Shown one piece after another: positions 1-7,996 of a stretch of DNA of 64,000 bases; position 1 is the first letter of the stretch; each line of letters starts with the position of its first letter. Below the pieces are notes generated by a model. It worked only from the letters and a program-made list of their open reading frames with translations. It was not told the DNA's origin and did no database searches. Origin of the DNA: Nocardia camponoti (lineage in GTDB: Bacteria; Actinomycetota; Actinomycetes; Mycobacteriales; Mycobacteriaceae); contig NZ_BMMW01000002.1 of the NCBI RefSeq assembly GCF_014646135.1, positions 186,001 through 250,000 on the forward strand, given 5' to 3'. A program made the position numbers and the translations under genes.

Positions 1-218
1 AGGCCGATGTCGACGAGTTGCTGCACGAACAGTGCGCTCAGCTCGTCGCTGGGCTTCGGGAGGCCGGCGTGCACGTCCGGTTCACCGAGACCCGCGGGTT
101 ATGGCATGTCGCGCAGCTACAGGCCGCGCTGGTCGCCGAAGCCGCACTCACGCTCAGCGGACTCGCTGATTTCCTGCGTGAAGCAATTCAACCGGTATCC
201 ATAGAAGATTTACGATAA
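1..218 (+). CDS. alpha/beta hydrolase, C-terminal fragment
   Basis: The reading frame is open from base 3 to a TAA at 216-218 and is cut off by the left edge of the window. The roughly 70 visible residues look like the end of an alpha/beta-hydrolase-fold esterase or lipase. There is a helix (LHEQCAQLVAGLREAG), a strand (VHVRFTE), then a loop with GLWH, where the His would be the last member of the Ser-Asp/Glu-His triad, and a closing helix ending FLREAI. The nucleophile and acid lie outside the window, so the substrate cannot be guessed. The assignment rests on this C-terminal pattern only. Confidence 0.55.
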   Translation, partial: ADVDELLHEQCAQLVAGLREAGVHVRFTETRGLWHVAQLQAALVAEAALTLSGLADFLREAIQPVSIEDLR

Positions 219-272
219 AGCCAGGTGACGGCCAATTCGGACGGCGATATCGCGGACCGGCCGAACGTGTCG

Positions 273-290
273 TAGATTACTGGCGAGTAA
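273..290 (+). promoter_or_regulatory. putative promoter and operator of the acyl-CoA ligase gene
   Basis: A -10-like TAGATT (273-278) overlaps a perfect dyad, TTACT-GGCG-AGTAA (277-290), 20 bases upstream of the ATG at 311. A dyad placed over the -10 box suggests repression, perhaps by a TetR-type regulator. The regulator is not in the window and the reading is inference. Confidence 0.4.
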
Positions 291-310
291 AACCCACTGG
301 AAGGGCACTG

Positions 311-2107
311 ATGCGAGAGTTCGAAGTTCCGGCTTCCTACACCATCCCGGACAACGCGAACAATTCCGACAACGTCTTCCGCTTTGCCGCGGAGACGCCG
401 AACGTGGTGTTGTTCAACGTCCCGAACGGCAACGGCGGCTGGAACGATGTCACGGCGGCACAGTTCGAAAAGGCCGTTCGCGGCGTTGCCAAGGGCTTGA
501 TCGCCTCCGGCATCGAACTCGGCGACCGAGTCGCCATCATGGCGTCAACTCGTTACGAGTGGACGCTGCTTGACTTCGCGATCTGGGCCGCCGGTGGCGT
601 CACCGTCGCGATCTACGACAGCTCGGCCGCTGAGCAGGCGAAGTGGATCCTGCAGGATTCCGAGACCAAGCTGCTCGTCGTCGAGAACGACAAGCACAAG
701 GCCACCATCGACGAGATCGAGGCTGGCGCGCTTCCCGCGCTCGCCGAGACGCTGCAGATCGAGAAGGGCGCGATCGACACGCTCACCGAGCGTGGTGCCG
801 CTGTCACCGACGAGGCTGTCGATGAGCGTCGCGCACAGGTCGGCGCCAACTCGCCCGCCACCCTGATCTACACCTCGGGCACCACTGGCCGCCCGAAGGG
901 CGTTCAGCTCACCCACGCCAACCTTTACGCGGAGTCGCGTTCGGGTGGTATCGAGCTGTCGGCGTTCGTTTCCGAAGGCCAGCGCACGCTGCTCTTCCTC
1001 CCGCTCGCGCACGTGTTCGCACGCGCGGTCGCGCTTATCGCCTTCGACTCGAAGGTCACCATCCGCCACACCAACGACTGGTCAACGCTGGTCGAGCAGT
1101 TCGGCGACTTCAAGCCCGACTTCATCCTGTCGGTGCCGCGCGTGTTCGAGAAGGTCTTCAACTCGGCTAAGCAGAAGGCGCACGACGCTGGCAAGGGCAA
1201 GATCTTCGACGCCGCCGCCGACACCGCCATCGCCTACAGCACCGCGCTGGAGACCAAGGGTGGCCCCGACCTGCTGCTGAAGGCGAAGCACTTCGTCTTC
1301 GACAAGCTCGTTTACGGCAAGCTGCGCGCCGCGCTCGGTGGCCAGTGCCTCGCCGCCGTTTCCGGTGGTGGCCCCCTCGGTGCCCGCCTCGGCCACTTCT
1401 TCCGTGGCGCTGGCGTCACCATTTACGAAGGCTACGGTCTCACCGAGACCACCGCCGCCTTCACGGTCAACACCCCGCAGCAGATCCGCGTTGGCTCGGT
1501 CGGTCGCCCGATCCAGGGTCAGTCGGTCAAGATCGCTGAAGATGGCGAGCTGCTGCTCAAGGGTTCGGTCGTTTTCGGCGGCTACTGGGGCAACGCTGAG
1601 GCCACCGACGAGGCCATCGAAGACGGCTGGTTCAAGACCGGCGACCTCGGTGCCATCGACGCCGACGGCTTCGTCTCGATCACCGGTCGCAAGAAGGAAA
1701 TCCTCGTCACCGCGGGCGGCAAGAATGTCTCCCCCGCCGTGCTTGAGGACTCGCTGCGCGCGCACCCGCTGATTAGCCAGGTCATGGTTGTCGGCGACGG
1801 CCAGCCCTTCATCGGCGCGCTCATCACCCTCGACCCGGAAGCACTGCCGGGTTGGAAGGAGCGCAACGGTGTCGCCGCCGACACCGCGATCGATTCGCTG
1901 ATCGACAACGCGGCCCTGGTCGCTGAGGTGCAGGCCGCTGTCGACGAGACCAACAAGAAGGTTTCGAAGGCTGAGGCGATCAAGAAGATTCGCATCCTGC
2001 CCGTCGATTGGACGCAGGAGGGTGGCGAGCTCACCCCGAAGATGTCGCTGAAGCGCGCTGTGGTGATGAAGCAGTACGCGGGCGAGGTCGACAAGATCTA
2101 CTCGTAG
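311..2107 (+). CDS. fadD15: long-chain fatty-acid--CoA ligase (FadD15-type)
   Basis: This is a 598-residue AMP-forming acyl-CoA synthetase that activates long-chain fatty acids with ATP and CoA. The length and opening residues (MREFEVPASYT) match the mycobacterial FadD15 family. The AMP-binding P-loop TSGTTGRPKG lies near residue 190. Further along are the adenylation motif YEGYGLTETT, the hinge TGDLG with its aspartate, and GRKKEILVTAGGKN, which carries the core Lys region. The C-terminal domain ends with LTPKMSLKR. An AGGG stretch lies eight bases before the ATG. The gene stands alone, with its own promoter-like region upstream and a strong terminator 14 bases after the stop. Confidence 0.92.
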   Translation: MREFEVPASYTIPDNANNSDNVFRFAAETPNVVLFNVPNGNGGWNDVTAAQFEKAVRGVAKGLIASGIELGDRVAIMASTRYEWTLLDFAIWAAGGVTVAIYDSSAAEQAKWILQDSETKLLVVENDKHKATIDEIEAGALPALAETLQIEKGAIDTLTERGAAVTDEAVDERRAQVGANSPATLIYTSGTTGRPKGVQLTHANLYAESRSGGIELSAFVSEGQRTLLFLPLAHVFARAVALIAFDSKVTIRHTNDWSTLVEQFGDFKPDFILSVPRVFEKVFNSAKQKAHDAGKGKIFDAAADTAIAYSTALETKGGPDLLLKAKHFVFDKLVYGKLRAALGGQCLAAVSGGGPLGARLGHFFRGAGVTIYEGYGLTETTAAFTVNTPQQIRVGSVGRPIQGQSVKIAEDGELLLKGSVVFGGYWGNAEATDEAIEDGWFKTGDLGAIDADGFVSITGRKKEILVTAGGKNVSPAVLEDSLRAHPLISQVMVVGDGQPFIGALITLDPEALPGWKERNGVAADTAIDSLIDNAALVAEVQAAVDETNKKVSKAEAIKKIRILPVDWTQEGGELTPKMSLKRAVVMKQYAGEVDKIYS

Positions 2108-2120
2108 GTCGCTCTCGTTC

Positions 2121-2153
2121 AAAAGGCCAGTCGCTTTGTGCGGCTGGCCTTTT
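2121..2153 (+). terminator. Rho-independent terminator after fadD15
   Basis: There is a perfect 10-bp stem, AAAAGGCCAG (2121-2130) and CTGGCCTTTT (2144-2153), with a 13-nt loop and T-rich 3' end. It lies between fadD15 and the convergent membrane-protein gene and is probably bidirectional. Confidence 0.85.
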
Positions 2154-2158
2154 GGCGT

Positions 2159-2581
2159 TTAGGTCTTGCTTCTCATGACGTTCAGGCCAGCGAAGCCGAT
2201 TGCCAGGTCGGCGGCGATTTCGAACAGCGCGGCGAACCACGAGTAGGCGGTGACGTCGGCCTTGGCTGGTGCGTTGATGAAGCTGTCGCTGAGTGGGCCG
2301 AACCAGTCGGGTAACACGTGGACAACGAGAAAGCCTGCGGCGCTTGCGAATCCGACGATCGTCGCGGCCAGTGGGGCCGACGGGCTGCGTCGGAAGACGA
2401 GGACGATTACGAGAAGTGCGGCGAGGAGCTGGATCGTGCCGAGGGTGTTGACCAGGGTTGAGGTCACGTCCATGCCGCGCCGCTGATGGTCGGCTCCGTG
2501 GACGACGAGCGCGACGGCGAAAATCACCGTTGTGATGCGCAGGGCTTTGGTGTCGTGGGTGGTCTGTGGCGCGTGAGTCAT
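2159..2581 (-). CDS. four-helix integral membrane protein, function unknown
   Basis: This is a 140-residue protein with four predicted membrane segments: ITTVIFAVALVVHGADH, GTIQLLAALLVIVLVF, ATIVGFASAAGFLVVHVL and SWFAALFEIAADLAIGFAG. It has acidic and histidine residues in or beside the helices (HGADH, HVLPDW). An AGGAGG ribosome-binding site lies seven bases upstream of the ATG. I do not recognise the family. The promoter region carries a tight dyad (2605-2619), so expression is probably controlled by a repressor encoded elsewhere. It is convergent with fadD15 and is not part of an operon with its neighbours. Confidence 0.75.
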   Translation of the reverse strand: MTHAPQTTHDTKALRITTVIFAVALVVHGADHQRRGMDVTSTLVNTLGTIQLLAALLVIVLVFRRSPSAPLAATIVGFASAAGFLVVHVLPDWFGPLSDSFINAPAKADVTAYSWFAALFEIAADLAIGFAGLNVMRSKT

Positions 2582-2604
2582 GCGAGCCTCCTGCCGATTT
2601 ATCT

Positions 2605-2619
2605 ACTACGAAGCGTAGT
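2605..2619. promoter_or_regulatory. putative operator of the four-helix membrane protein gene
   Basis: A perfect dyad, ACTACG-AAG-CGTAGT, lies 24-38 bases upstream of the ATG at 2581, immediately beside an A+T-rich TAGATAAAT stretch on the minus strand that could be the -10 region. The size and symmetry fit a small dimeric repressor of the BlaI/MecI or TetR type. The repressor identity is not known. Confidence 0.4.
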
Positions 2620-2673
2620 TGCATCGACAGGCTTACGACAGGGTTTGGCTATCACGGGTCGGTCTCTATCCGT

Positions 2674-2699
2674 GCCGCCGGGCTCTCTGGCCCGGCGGC
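2674..2699 (-). terminator. hairpin after the cutinase gene
   Basis: A perfect 9-bp G+C stem (2674-2682 with 2691-2699, loop of 8) lies 11 bases beyond the cutinase stop on the minus strand. It has no U-tract, as is common for actinobacterial terminators. Confidence 0.5.
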
Positions 2700-2709
2700 G
2701 TCGGGCTGT

Positions 2710-3417
2710 TTAGAACCGCTGAGCCGCGAATTGCGCTGCGGTGATGGTCATTCCGTTGATGCCGTAGAGGGTGTGGATCGCATTGGGGTTGCCGAGTGGG
2801 GAGCCGTCGCAGACGATGTCGCCCGCGATGCAGAGGTCGATCGTTTTGGCCAGGTAGTCGTCGCCGATGACGATTTCCGGTGCGCCACCGTCGGCGAGGA
2901 ATCGTGCGGACGGCTTGCCGAACAGGGCGACGGCAGCAACATGATTGACCGCTTCGGGCGCGAGCGGCGCGGGCAAATACTGCTCGTATTCAGGGGGAAT
3001 GCCGGGCGGATTGCCGTCGGTCGCGAACCCGGCAACCGCCGCGCCTTGCGAATACCCGCCGAGCACGATGCGCGTGCCTGGGCAGTTGGCGACGGTGGCT
3101 TCAATGTGACGACGCGCGTCGTTGATGCCGGTGAGGACAGTGTGCGCGAAGGCGAGCTTGTCGGTGAAGTCGCTGCTCGCGGGATAGTTCACACCGTAGG
3201 CGGAAACCGATTTCCCAGCAGCTTGCCACCGCACGGCTTCAACGAAAGAGGTTCCAGTGAGCCCGATTTCCCCACCGGGCTCAGCAGTACCGCGCGCGAA
3301 AACGACTTCCACATCGGAACAGGGTGCGGCGGTAGCGGAATGGACGGGGGTAACCAGCGGAATCGCGGCTGCCAGGAAGAGGCCAGACACGAATCGACTA
3401 AGAGAACGTGCTGTCAT
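2710..3417 (-). CDS. secreted cutinase family esterase
   Basis: This is a 235-residue serine esterase of the cutinase (CULP) family, common in mycolic-acid bacteria. The ATG at 3417 is chosen because it begins a classic signal peptide (MTARSLSRF then a hydrophobic core, likely cut after about residue 30). The longer open frame upstream is antisense to the MFS gene. The mature protein has the nucleophile motif GGYSQG (Ser123), Asp204 in a CDG motif and His215. Cysteines at 33, 112, 196 and 203 are placed for the two family disulfides. These enzymes hydrolyse esters or lipids outside the cell. The exact substrate is unknown. Confidence 0.9.
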   Translation of the reverse strand: MTARSLSRFVSGLFLAAAIPLVTPVHSATAAPCSDVEVVFARGTAEPGGEIGLTGTSFVEAVRWQAAGKSVSAYGVNYPASSDFTDKLAFAHTVLTGINDARRHIEATVANCPGTRIVLGGYSQGAAVAGFATDGNPPGIPPEYEQYLPAPLAPEAVNHVAAVALFGKPSARFLADGGAPEIVIGDDYLAKTIDLCIAGDIVCDGSPLGNPNAIHTLYGINGMTITAAQFAAQRF

Positions 3418-3522
3418 TCCGCGCAGGATACCGATGGGTGCGCGCGCCGCCGACTCCGGCGCGCCGTTATGCCTGCGCGACTCCACGGCGAGAAGAAAGC
3501 CGAGTACGCCGTCGCTCGACAA

Positions 3523-3560
3523 CCGGGTCGAGGCGATTGCGATGTTCGTGCTCGACCCGG
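3523..3560 (-). terminator. long-stem hairpin between the MFS and cutinase genes
   Basis: Perfect 10-bp arms CCGGGTCGAG (3523-3532) and CTCGACCCGG (3551-3560) enclose an 18-nt loop. The hairpin lies downstream of the MFS gene and upstream of the cutinase gene on the same strand, so it probably insulates the two units. Confidence 0.5.
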
Positions 3561-3576
3561 CCGCATCTTCGACATG

Positions 3577-3598
3577 CCGCAGCCCAATTAGGCTGCGG
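3577..3598 (-). terminator. hairpin spanning the MFS stop codon
   Basis: An 8-bp stem (CCGCAGCC at 3577-3584 with GGCTGCGG at 3591-3598) has the TAA stop of the MFS gene in its loop. It probably acts with the second hairpin at 3523-3560 to end the padR-MFS transcript. Confidence 0.45.
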
Positions 3599-5048
3599 TG
3601 TCGGCCAATTCGGGTTTCTTTGTTCCCGCCCGCTGGTGGCTCACGAACAACGATGATGCCACTACGCCCACGATCAAAACGCCTGCGGGCAGCAGCATCG
3701 ACTGGGCCAATGACGTGCTGAATTCGTCGACGATGTGCGGCGGGAGTGAGCCGCCGCCGCCCTCGGCAACCGGGATGTCGGGCAGGTGGTTGGCCGCCAT
3801 GCGGGCCGAGATCAAGGCGCTGATCGCGGCGCTGCCGAGGACCGCGCCAACCTGGCGCATCGTGTTGTAAATGCCAGCGCCCGCGCCCGCCTGCGCGACT
3901 GGCAGGTTGTGTGTCGCGACGGCGGCCAGTGGCGCCCAAATACACGCGTTCGCCAAGCCAGCGACACCCGCGGCGACGAGGAACCAGACGATGTTCGAGC
4001 CCGGGGTCATCAGTGCGCCGAACGCGAAAACCGAACCTGCGAACAGGGCGAAGCCGATGGTCGGCAGCAAACGCGGCGGCAGTTTGTCGGAAATCCTGCC
4101 GATGAACGGGGCGGTGACGCCGGTGATGATCGCCATCGGCGCGAAAACGAGGGCCGAAATCGTCGGCGACATTTCCCGCACCGCCTGCAGATAGAAGTAC
4201 GACGGCACCATCAACGCGGTGACAGCGGCACCCATCACGGCGATCGCCAGGTTCGACAGGGCGAAGTTGCGGTCTTTGAACAGCGAAAGCGGAACGAGCG
4301 GTTCACCCTTGTTGCGGGCCTGGTTGATCACGAAAACGATCAGCATCGCGACGCCGAACGCGATCAACAACCAAATGCGCGGCGACCAATCCTGGGTGTT
4401 GCCTTCCTGGATGCCGAACACGAGCGCGGTCATGCCGATGCCGCTGAGCAGCACGCCGACCAGGTCGAACTTGTGCGAGGTGGTCGGCAGCGCGGGCACC
4501 AGCCACACCGCGAGCCCGAACGCGATGATGCCGAACGGCACGTTGACGATGAAGATCCACTCCCAGCCCAGGTTGTCGACGAGCACGCCGCCGAGGATCG
4601 GGCCGACGAGCGTCGCGAGTCCGGCGACGCCGCCCCACAGCCCCATCGCCGCACCGCGCCGGTCTGGCGGGAAGGTGCGGGTGATCACGGCCATCGTCTG
4701 CGGGGTCATCAGCGCGGCACCGAGACCCTGCACCGCGCGCGCCGCGATCAGCATCCCGATCGTGCCCGACAGACCGCACCACAGCGAAGCCGCGGTGAAG
4801 AGCGCCAGCCCGATCAGGTACATGTTCTTCGGGCCGAACCGGTCGCCGAGTCGCCCGGTGACCAGCAGCGGCACCGCGTAGGTGAGCAGGTAGGCGCTGG
4901 TCACCCAGATGACGCTGGAAATGTCGGCGTGCAGTTCGGTCATGATCGCCGGGTTGGCGACGGCCACGATCGTCATGTCGAGCAGGATCATGAAGAACCC
5001 GACTACTAGCGCGAAGAGCGCTAGCCACGGATTGCGTTGGGAGGTCAT
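3588..5048 (-). CDS. MFS drug exporter, DHA2 (14-helix) family
   Basis: This is a 486-residue proton-driven efflux pump of the DHA2 family. The chosen ATG (5048) follows an AAGGA site and opens directly on the first helix (WLALFALVVGFFMILLDMTIVAVA). Family motifs are visible: motif A GRLGDRFG between helices 2 and 3, and motif C in helix 5 (GPILGGVLVD). A long periplasmic loop lies near the C-terminus (SLPPHIVDEFSTSLAQ). It sits 17 bases downstream of a PadR-type regulator in the same orientation, the usual arrangement for a ligand-inducible drug exporter. The drug is unknown. Confidence 0.9.
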   Translation of the reverse strand: MTSQRNPWLALFALVVGFFMILLDMTIVAVANPAIMTELHADISSVIWVTSAYLLTYAVPLLVTGRLGDRFGPKNMYLIGLALFTAASLWCGLSGTIGMLIAARAVQGLGAALMTPQTMAVITRTFPPDRRGAAMGLWGGVAGLATLVGPILGGVLVDNLGWEWIFIVNVPFGIIAFGLAVWLVPALPTTSHKFDLVGVLLSGIGMTALVFGIQEGNTQDWSPRIWLLIAFGVAMLIVFVINQARNKGEPLVPLSLFKDRNFALSNLAIAVMGAAVTALMVPSYFYLQAVREMSPTISALVFAPMAIITGVTAPFIGRISDKLPPRLLPTIGFALFAGSVFAFGALMTPGSNIVWFLVAAGVAGLANACIWAPLAAVATHNLPVAQAGAGAGIYNTMRQVGAVLGSAAISALISARMAANHLPDIPVAEGGGGSLPPHIVDEFSTSLAQSMLLPAGVLIVGVVASSLFVSHQRAGTKKPELADTAA

Positions 5049-5065
5049 CGTTTTCGTCCTTTTCG

Positions 5066-5746
5066 TCAAGACGTCCGGGTGGCCCAGCGGGGCACCGGCA
5101 TGAGGTCGGCCGTTTCGCTTGGCCGCCACACCTGGTGGGTGTCGGGCTGTCGCGTGCCGGTGACCGGGTCGAAGGTCTCCCATTCGAGCGCCCCGGATTC
5201 GAGGTCGGCGCACAGGTGGGTGAGCCACCGCTCTTCAGCGGTGACGGTGGCGTGCATGTATTCGGCGACCATCCAATACCGCCTCGGCACGTCGCGGGTG
5301 CGTGCCCACTCCATGAGCGTGTCGAGGTCGGCTAGGTCTTGATTGAGGTAATCGATGCGGGTGCGCACGGCGGCGACGACATCGTCTTTGGGCAGGCTGT
5401 GCGCTTCGGAAAGCGCGAGCCGGAAGATCGGAAACTCTTGCACGGGCACACTGAGCAGCTCAGTTACGCGCTGCTGCAACAACTCTCGCCCCGCATCAAG
5501 GATGCGATAGGTGGTGCGTTCGGGTCGATTCCCCGCCCGGTCGGTGCCTTCCGGTTCGATCAGCGCGGCGTCGGCGAGCTTGGCAACGGCGTGATAAAGC
5601 GACCCGGGCCGCACCTTGAGGAGGAGATCATCGCGCCTGGCAAGCAGCAGTTGATACATCTCGTAGGGATGCATTGGCCGCTCGTCGAGCAGGGCAAGCA
5701 CCGCGATCGACAGCGGCGTCAGCGCGACCCCGCCACGTTCCCGCAT
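5066..5746 (-). CDS. PadR-family transcriptional repressor
   Basis: This is a 226-residue PadR regulator with an N-terminal winged helix (TPLSIAVLALLDERPMHPYEMYQLL, split over helices 1-3, then GSLYHAVAKL recognition helix) and a C-terminal helical dimerisation domain rich in Leu and Trp. The ATG at 5746 is preferred over the upstream in-frame GTG at 5758 because GGAGG lies five bases before it. The gene is first in an operon with the MFS exporter. The perfect palindrome 23 bases upstream of the start is its likely autoregulatory operator. The inducer is presumably a substrate of the pump. Confidence 0.9.
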   Translation of the reverse strand: MRERGGVALTPLSIAVLALLDERPMHPYEMYQLLLARRDDLLLKVRPGSLYHAVAKLADAALIEPEGTDRAGNRPERTTYRILDAGRELLQQRVTELLSVPVQEFPIFRLALSEAHSLPKDDVVAAVRTRIDYLNQDLADLDTLMEWARTRDVPRRYWMVAEYMHATVTAEERWLTHLCADLESGALEWETFDPVTGTRQPDTHQVWRPSETADLMPVPRWATRTS

Positions 5747-5768
5747 CACTACCTCCACCTATTCCAGC

Positions 5769-5794
5769 CCGTATATTCCCGTTGGAATATACGG
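5769..5794. promoter_or_regulatory. putative PadR operator
   Basis: A perfect inverted repeat, CCGTATATTCC-CGTT-GGAATATACGG, has 11-bp arms and a 4-base centre. An extra TATTCC half-site at 5760-5765 precedes it. It lies directly upstream of padR. It is one of the strongest operator candidates in the window. Confidence 0.75.
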
Positions 5795-5891
5795 ACCGAA
5801 AGTGTGAGGCAGCAAGTAAGTACTGGTCTCGGTAGCGCGTCAATCGCCTGCTCGCGGCGACCTTGATCGCCATCGCAATGATGTCGCGGTA

Positions 5892-5902
5892 CAACAGTGT
5901 TG
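5892..5902. promoter_or_regulatory. dyad upstream of higBA
   Basis: CAACA-G-TGTTG lies 21 bases upstream of the higB start, beside a possible -10 (TACCAT, 5911-5916). HigA-type antitoxins repress their own promoter through short dyads, so this is a candidate site. Confidence 0.35.
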
Positions 5903-5922
5903 CGCTGCGATACCATAGGTTG

Positions 5923-6201
5923 GTGATCCGCTCATTCAAGGACGGTGACACCCAATCCGTCTGGAACTTGACGTACGTAAAGCGATTCAGTCCGCAGGTC
6001 GCCAAACAAGCGCGCATCAAGATGCAGCTCATTGACGCCGCGGACGATATCAACGACCTGAGGATCCCTCCAGGCAACCGACTAGAGAAATTGAGCGGGA
6101 ACCGACGAGGCCAGCACAGCATTCGAGTGAACGACCAATGGCGGTTGTGCTTCCGCTGGGATAGCGGTGCCCACGAGCTAGAACTAGTCGACTATCACTG
6201 A
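5923..6201 (+). CDS. higB: HigB/RelE-superfamily mRNA interferase toxin
   Basis: This is a 92-residue toxin of the HigB type, expected to cleave mRNA on the ribosome. I place the start at GTG 5923 (protein begins MIRSF, the usual HigB opening). Longer in-frame starts exist upstream but give an untypical N-terminus. Family signatures are KRFSP near residue 20, the IPPGNRLEKLSG block and the C-terminal strand pair IRVNDQWRLCFRW, with Arg and Trp in the positions typical of HigB active sites. The toxin precedes the antitoxin, as is usual for higBA. The gap to higA is 16 bases. Confidence 0.9.
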   Translation: MIRSFKDGDTQSVWNLTYVKRFSPQVAKQARIKMQLIDAADDINDLRIPPGNRLEKLSGNRRGQHSIRVNDQWRLCFRWDSGAHELELVDYH

Positions 6202-6217
6202 CACGGAGGAGGACACC

Positions 6218-6508
6218 ATGACCGATTTCGCACCCACCCACCCCGGCGAGATCCTGCTTACCGAGTTTCTTGAGCCGCTGGGAATCAGCCAGTACGCGTT
6301 GGCGCGCGCCGCTGGTCTGCCGCTTCCCCGCGTCAATGCGATCATCCGGGGGCGACGAGCGATCACCGCCGAGACCGGATTGCGCCTCGCCCGCGCCCTC
6401 GGGCTCAGCGACATGTTCTGGATCAATATGCAGGCGCGGTATGCCGCAGACGTGAGCCGGGCCGAGATCGCGGACGACCTGGTACATATCGTCCCGCTCG
6501 CGGGCTGA
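6218..6508 (+). CDS. higA: HigA antitoxin, XRE-family HTH protein
   Basis: This is a 96-residue antitoxin with the family opening PTHPGEILLTEFLEPLGIS, followed by an XRE helix-turn-helix (YALARAAGLPLPRVNAI) and IIRGRRAIT, where the recognition helix ends. A strong GGAGGAGG ribosome-binding site lies just before the ATG, so it would be made in excess over the weakly initiated toxin. It should neutralise HigB and repress the operon promoter. The pair is intact and complete. Confidence 0.92.
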   Translation: MTDFAPTHPGEILLTEFLEPLGISQYALARAAGLPLPRVNAIIRGRRAITAETGLRLARALGLSDMFWINMQARYAADVSRAEIADDLVHIVPLAG

Positions 6509-6538
6509 GCGGCATCCGGTGATCGGCCCGGCGACGGG

Positions 6539-7996
6539 TTACGTCGTCTCGTATGCGTCCAGGTCGAAGTGCTTCAACGTGCGGTAAAAGCGGAAGCTGA
6601 AGTCGGGCCACAGAGTGTGGATCTTGCCTGTTGAGTCCTTGAACCAGCTGTCGCAACCGCCCGTTGTCCAGACCGTGCCCTCGTACTTGCGTTGCAGCGC
6701 GACGTCATAGGAATGCTGGACGTCGCCGCGCACCTCGACTGTGCGCAAACCGCGTTCGGTGAGCTGGGCGATCGCGTCGGCGATGTAGTTGATCTGCGAC
6801 TCGATCGTGAAGATCGCCGACGTGTATGCCAGTGCCGTGTTCGGGCCCATCATCACGAAGACGTTCGGGAAGTTCGCGAGGGCGGTGCCCCGGTAAGCGC
6901 TGATGCCTTCGGCTTCGAAAACCTCGGCGACCGTGCGACCGTCGCGGCCGGTGATCAGGTCGTACGTCGGCGAATCCTCGATGCGGAACCCGGTGGCGAA
7001 CACGATCGCGTCGACAGGAAGCTCCGAACCATCTTCTGTCACAATCGAATTCGCGCGAATCTCGTGAATCCCGTCAGTGACCACGTCGACGTTCGGGCGC
7101 GACAACGCCCCGTAATAGTCGTTCGAAATCAGCATGCGCTTGCAGCCAAGCCGGTACTTCGGCGTGACTTTCGCCCGCAGCTCCTTGTCGCGAATCTCCA
7201 AGAAAATCTTGCCCCGCGCGACCAACCCAACGAACGCGGCGAGCAGCGGAATCTTCGCCTGCCAAATCACGAAACTCTCGCGCAACCAGTAAATCGCGGT
7301 GCGAACGAGGCGCTGCCACCCCGGAATCCGTTGGTAGGCAAAGCGTTCCACGGCGGTGTACTTGTGCCCAACGCGCGGCAGCACCCACGGCGCGGTGCGC
7401 TGGAACACGGTCAACTGGCCAACGGTGTCGGCGATGCCGGGGATGATCTGAATCGCCGAAGCGCCGGTACCAACCACCGCGACGCGCTTGCCTGCCAACT
7501 CGGCCGAATGATCCCAGCGTGCCGAGTGGAAAACCGCACCTTCGAACGACGAAATGCCCTTGATATCAGGCAGATTCGGCGCGCTCAATGGTCCGGCTGC
7601 CGAGACGGCGAAGTCGGCGGTGAACTCGCCCTGGGTCGTTGTGATCTTCCAGTGCGCGGCGTCGGCGTTCCAGCGTGCGCCGAGCACCTCACAATTCAAC
7701 ACAACGCGGTCGCGAATACCGAACTCGTCGACCACATCGCGAATGTATTGCTGAATTTCGGGTTGCGTCGAAAACGAGTGCGTCCAACGGGGATTCAGCG
7801 CGAACGAATACGAGTACAGCTGCGACGGCACGTCACAGCGGGCACCAGGATAGGTGTTCGCCTGCCACGTCCCGCCAACATCGCTTGCCTTCTCGAAGAC
7901 TACGAAATCGTCAACACCTTGCTTATCGAGTCGAATGGCGACGCCGAGGCCGGAGAATCCGGCACCCATAATCGCGACCCGTACGTGGCGCGTCAC
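6539..7996 (-). CDS. flavin-containing Baeyer-Villiger-type monooxygenase 2
   Basis: This is a 485-residue class B flavoprotein monooxygenase and the last gene of the isoprenoid operon. The GTG at 7996 is chosen because it overlaps the upstream stop as GTGA, giving translational coupling. The longer frame has no supporting context. The FAD Rossmann motif GAGFSG is at residues 11-16. The Baeyer-Villiger fingerprint F-x-G-x3-H-x3-W is at Phe151, Gly153, His157 and Trp161, followed by Asp rather than Pro. The NADPH Rossmann motif GTGAS follows near residue 177. Such enzymes insert oxygen next to a ketone, or oxidise heteroatoms. It is a tandem paralogue of the gene before it, so they may act in sequence on one product. 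Confidence 0.88.
   Translation of the reverse strand: MTRHVRVAIMGAGFSGLGVAIRLDKQGVDDFVVFEKASDVGGTWQANTYPGARCDVPSQLYSYSFALNPRWTHSFSTQPEIQQYIRDVVDEFGIRDRVVLNCEVLGARWNADAAHWKITTTQGEFTADFAVSAAGPLSAPNLPDIKGISSFEGAVFHSARWDHSAELAGKRVAVVGTGASAIQIIPGIADTVGQLTVFQRTAPWVLPRVGHKYTAVERFAYQRIPGWQRLVRTAIYWLRESFVIWQAKIPLLAAFVGLVARGKIFLEIRDKELRAKVTPKYRLGCKRMLISNDYYGALSRPNVDVVTDGIHEIRANSIVTEDGSELPVDAIVFATGFRIEDSPTYDLITGRDGRTVAEVFEAEGISAYRGTALANFPNVFVMMGPNTALAYTSAIFTIESQINYIADAIAQLTERGLRTVEVRGDVQHSYDVALQRKYEGTVWTTGGCDSWFKDSTGKIHTLWPDFSFRFYRTLKHFDLDAYETT

Noticed and set aside
3418..3945. N-terminal extension of the cutinase frame
   Set aside because: It lies antisense in the MFS gene and across two hairpins. 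The signal peptide begins at 3417.
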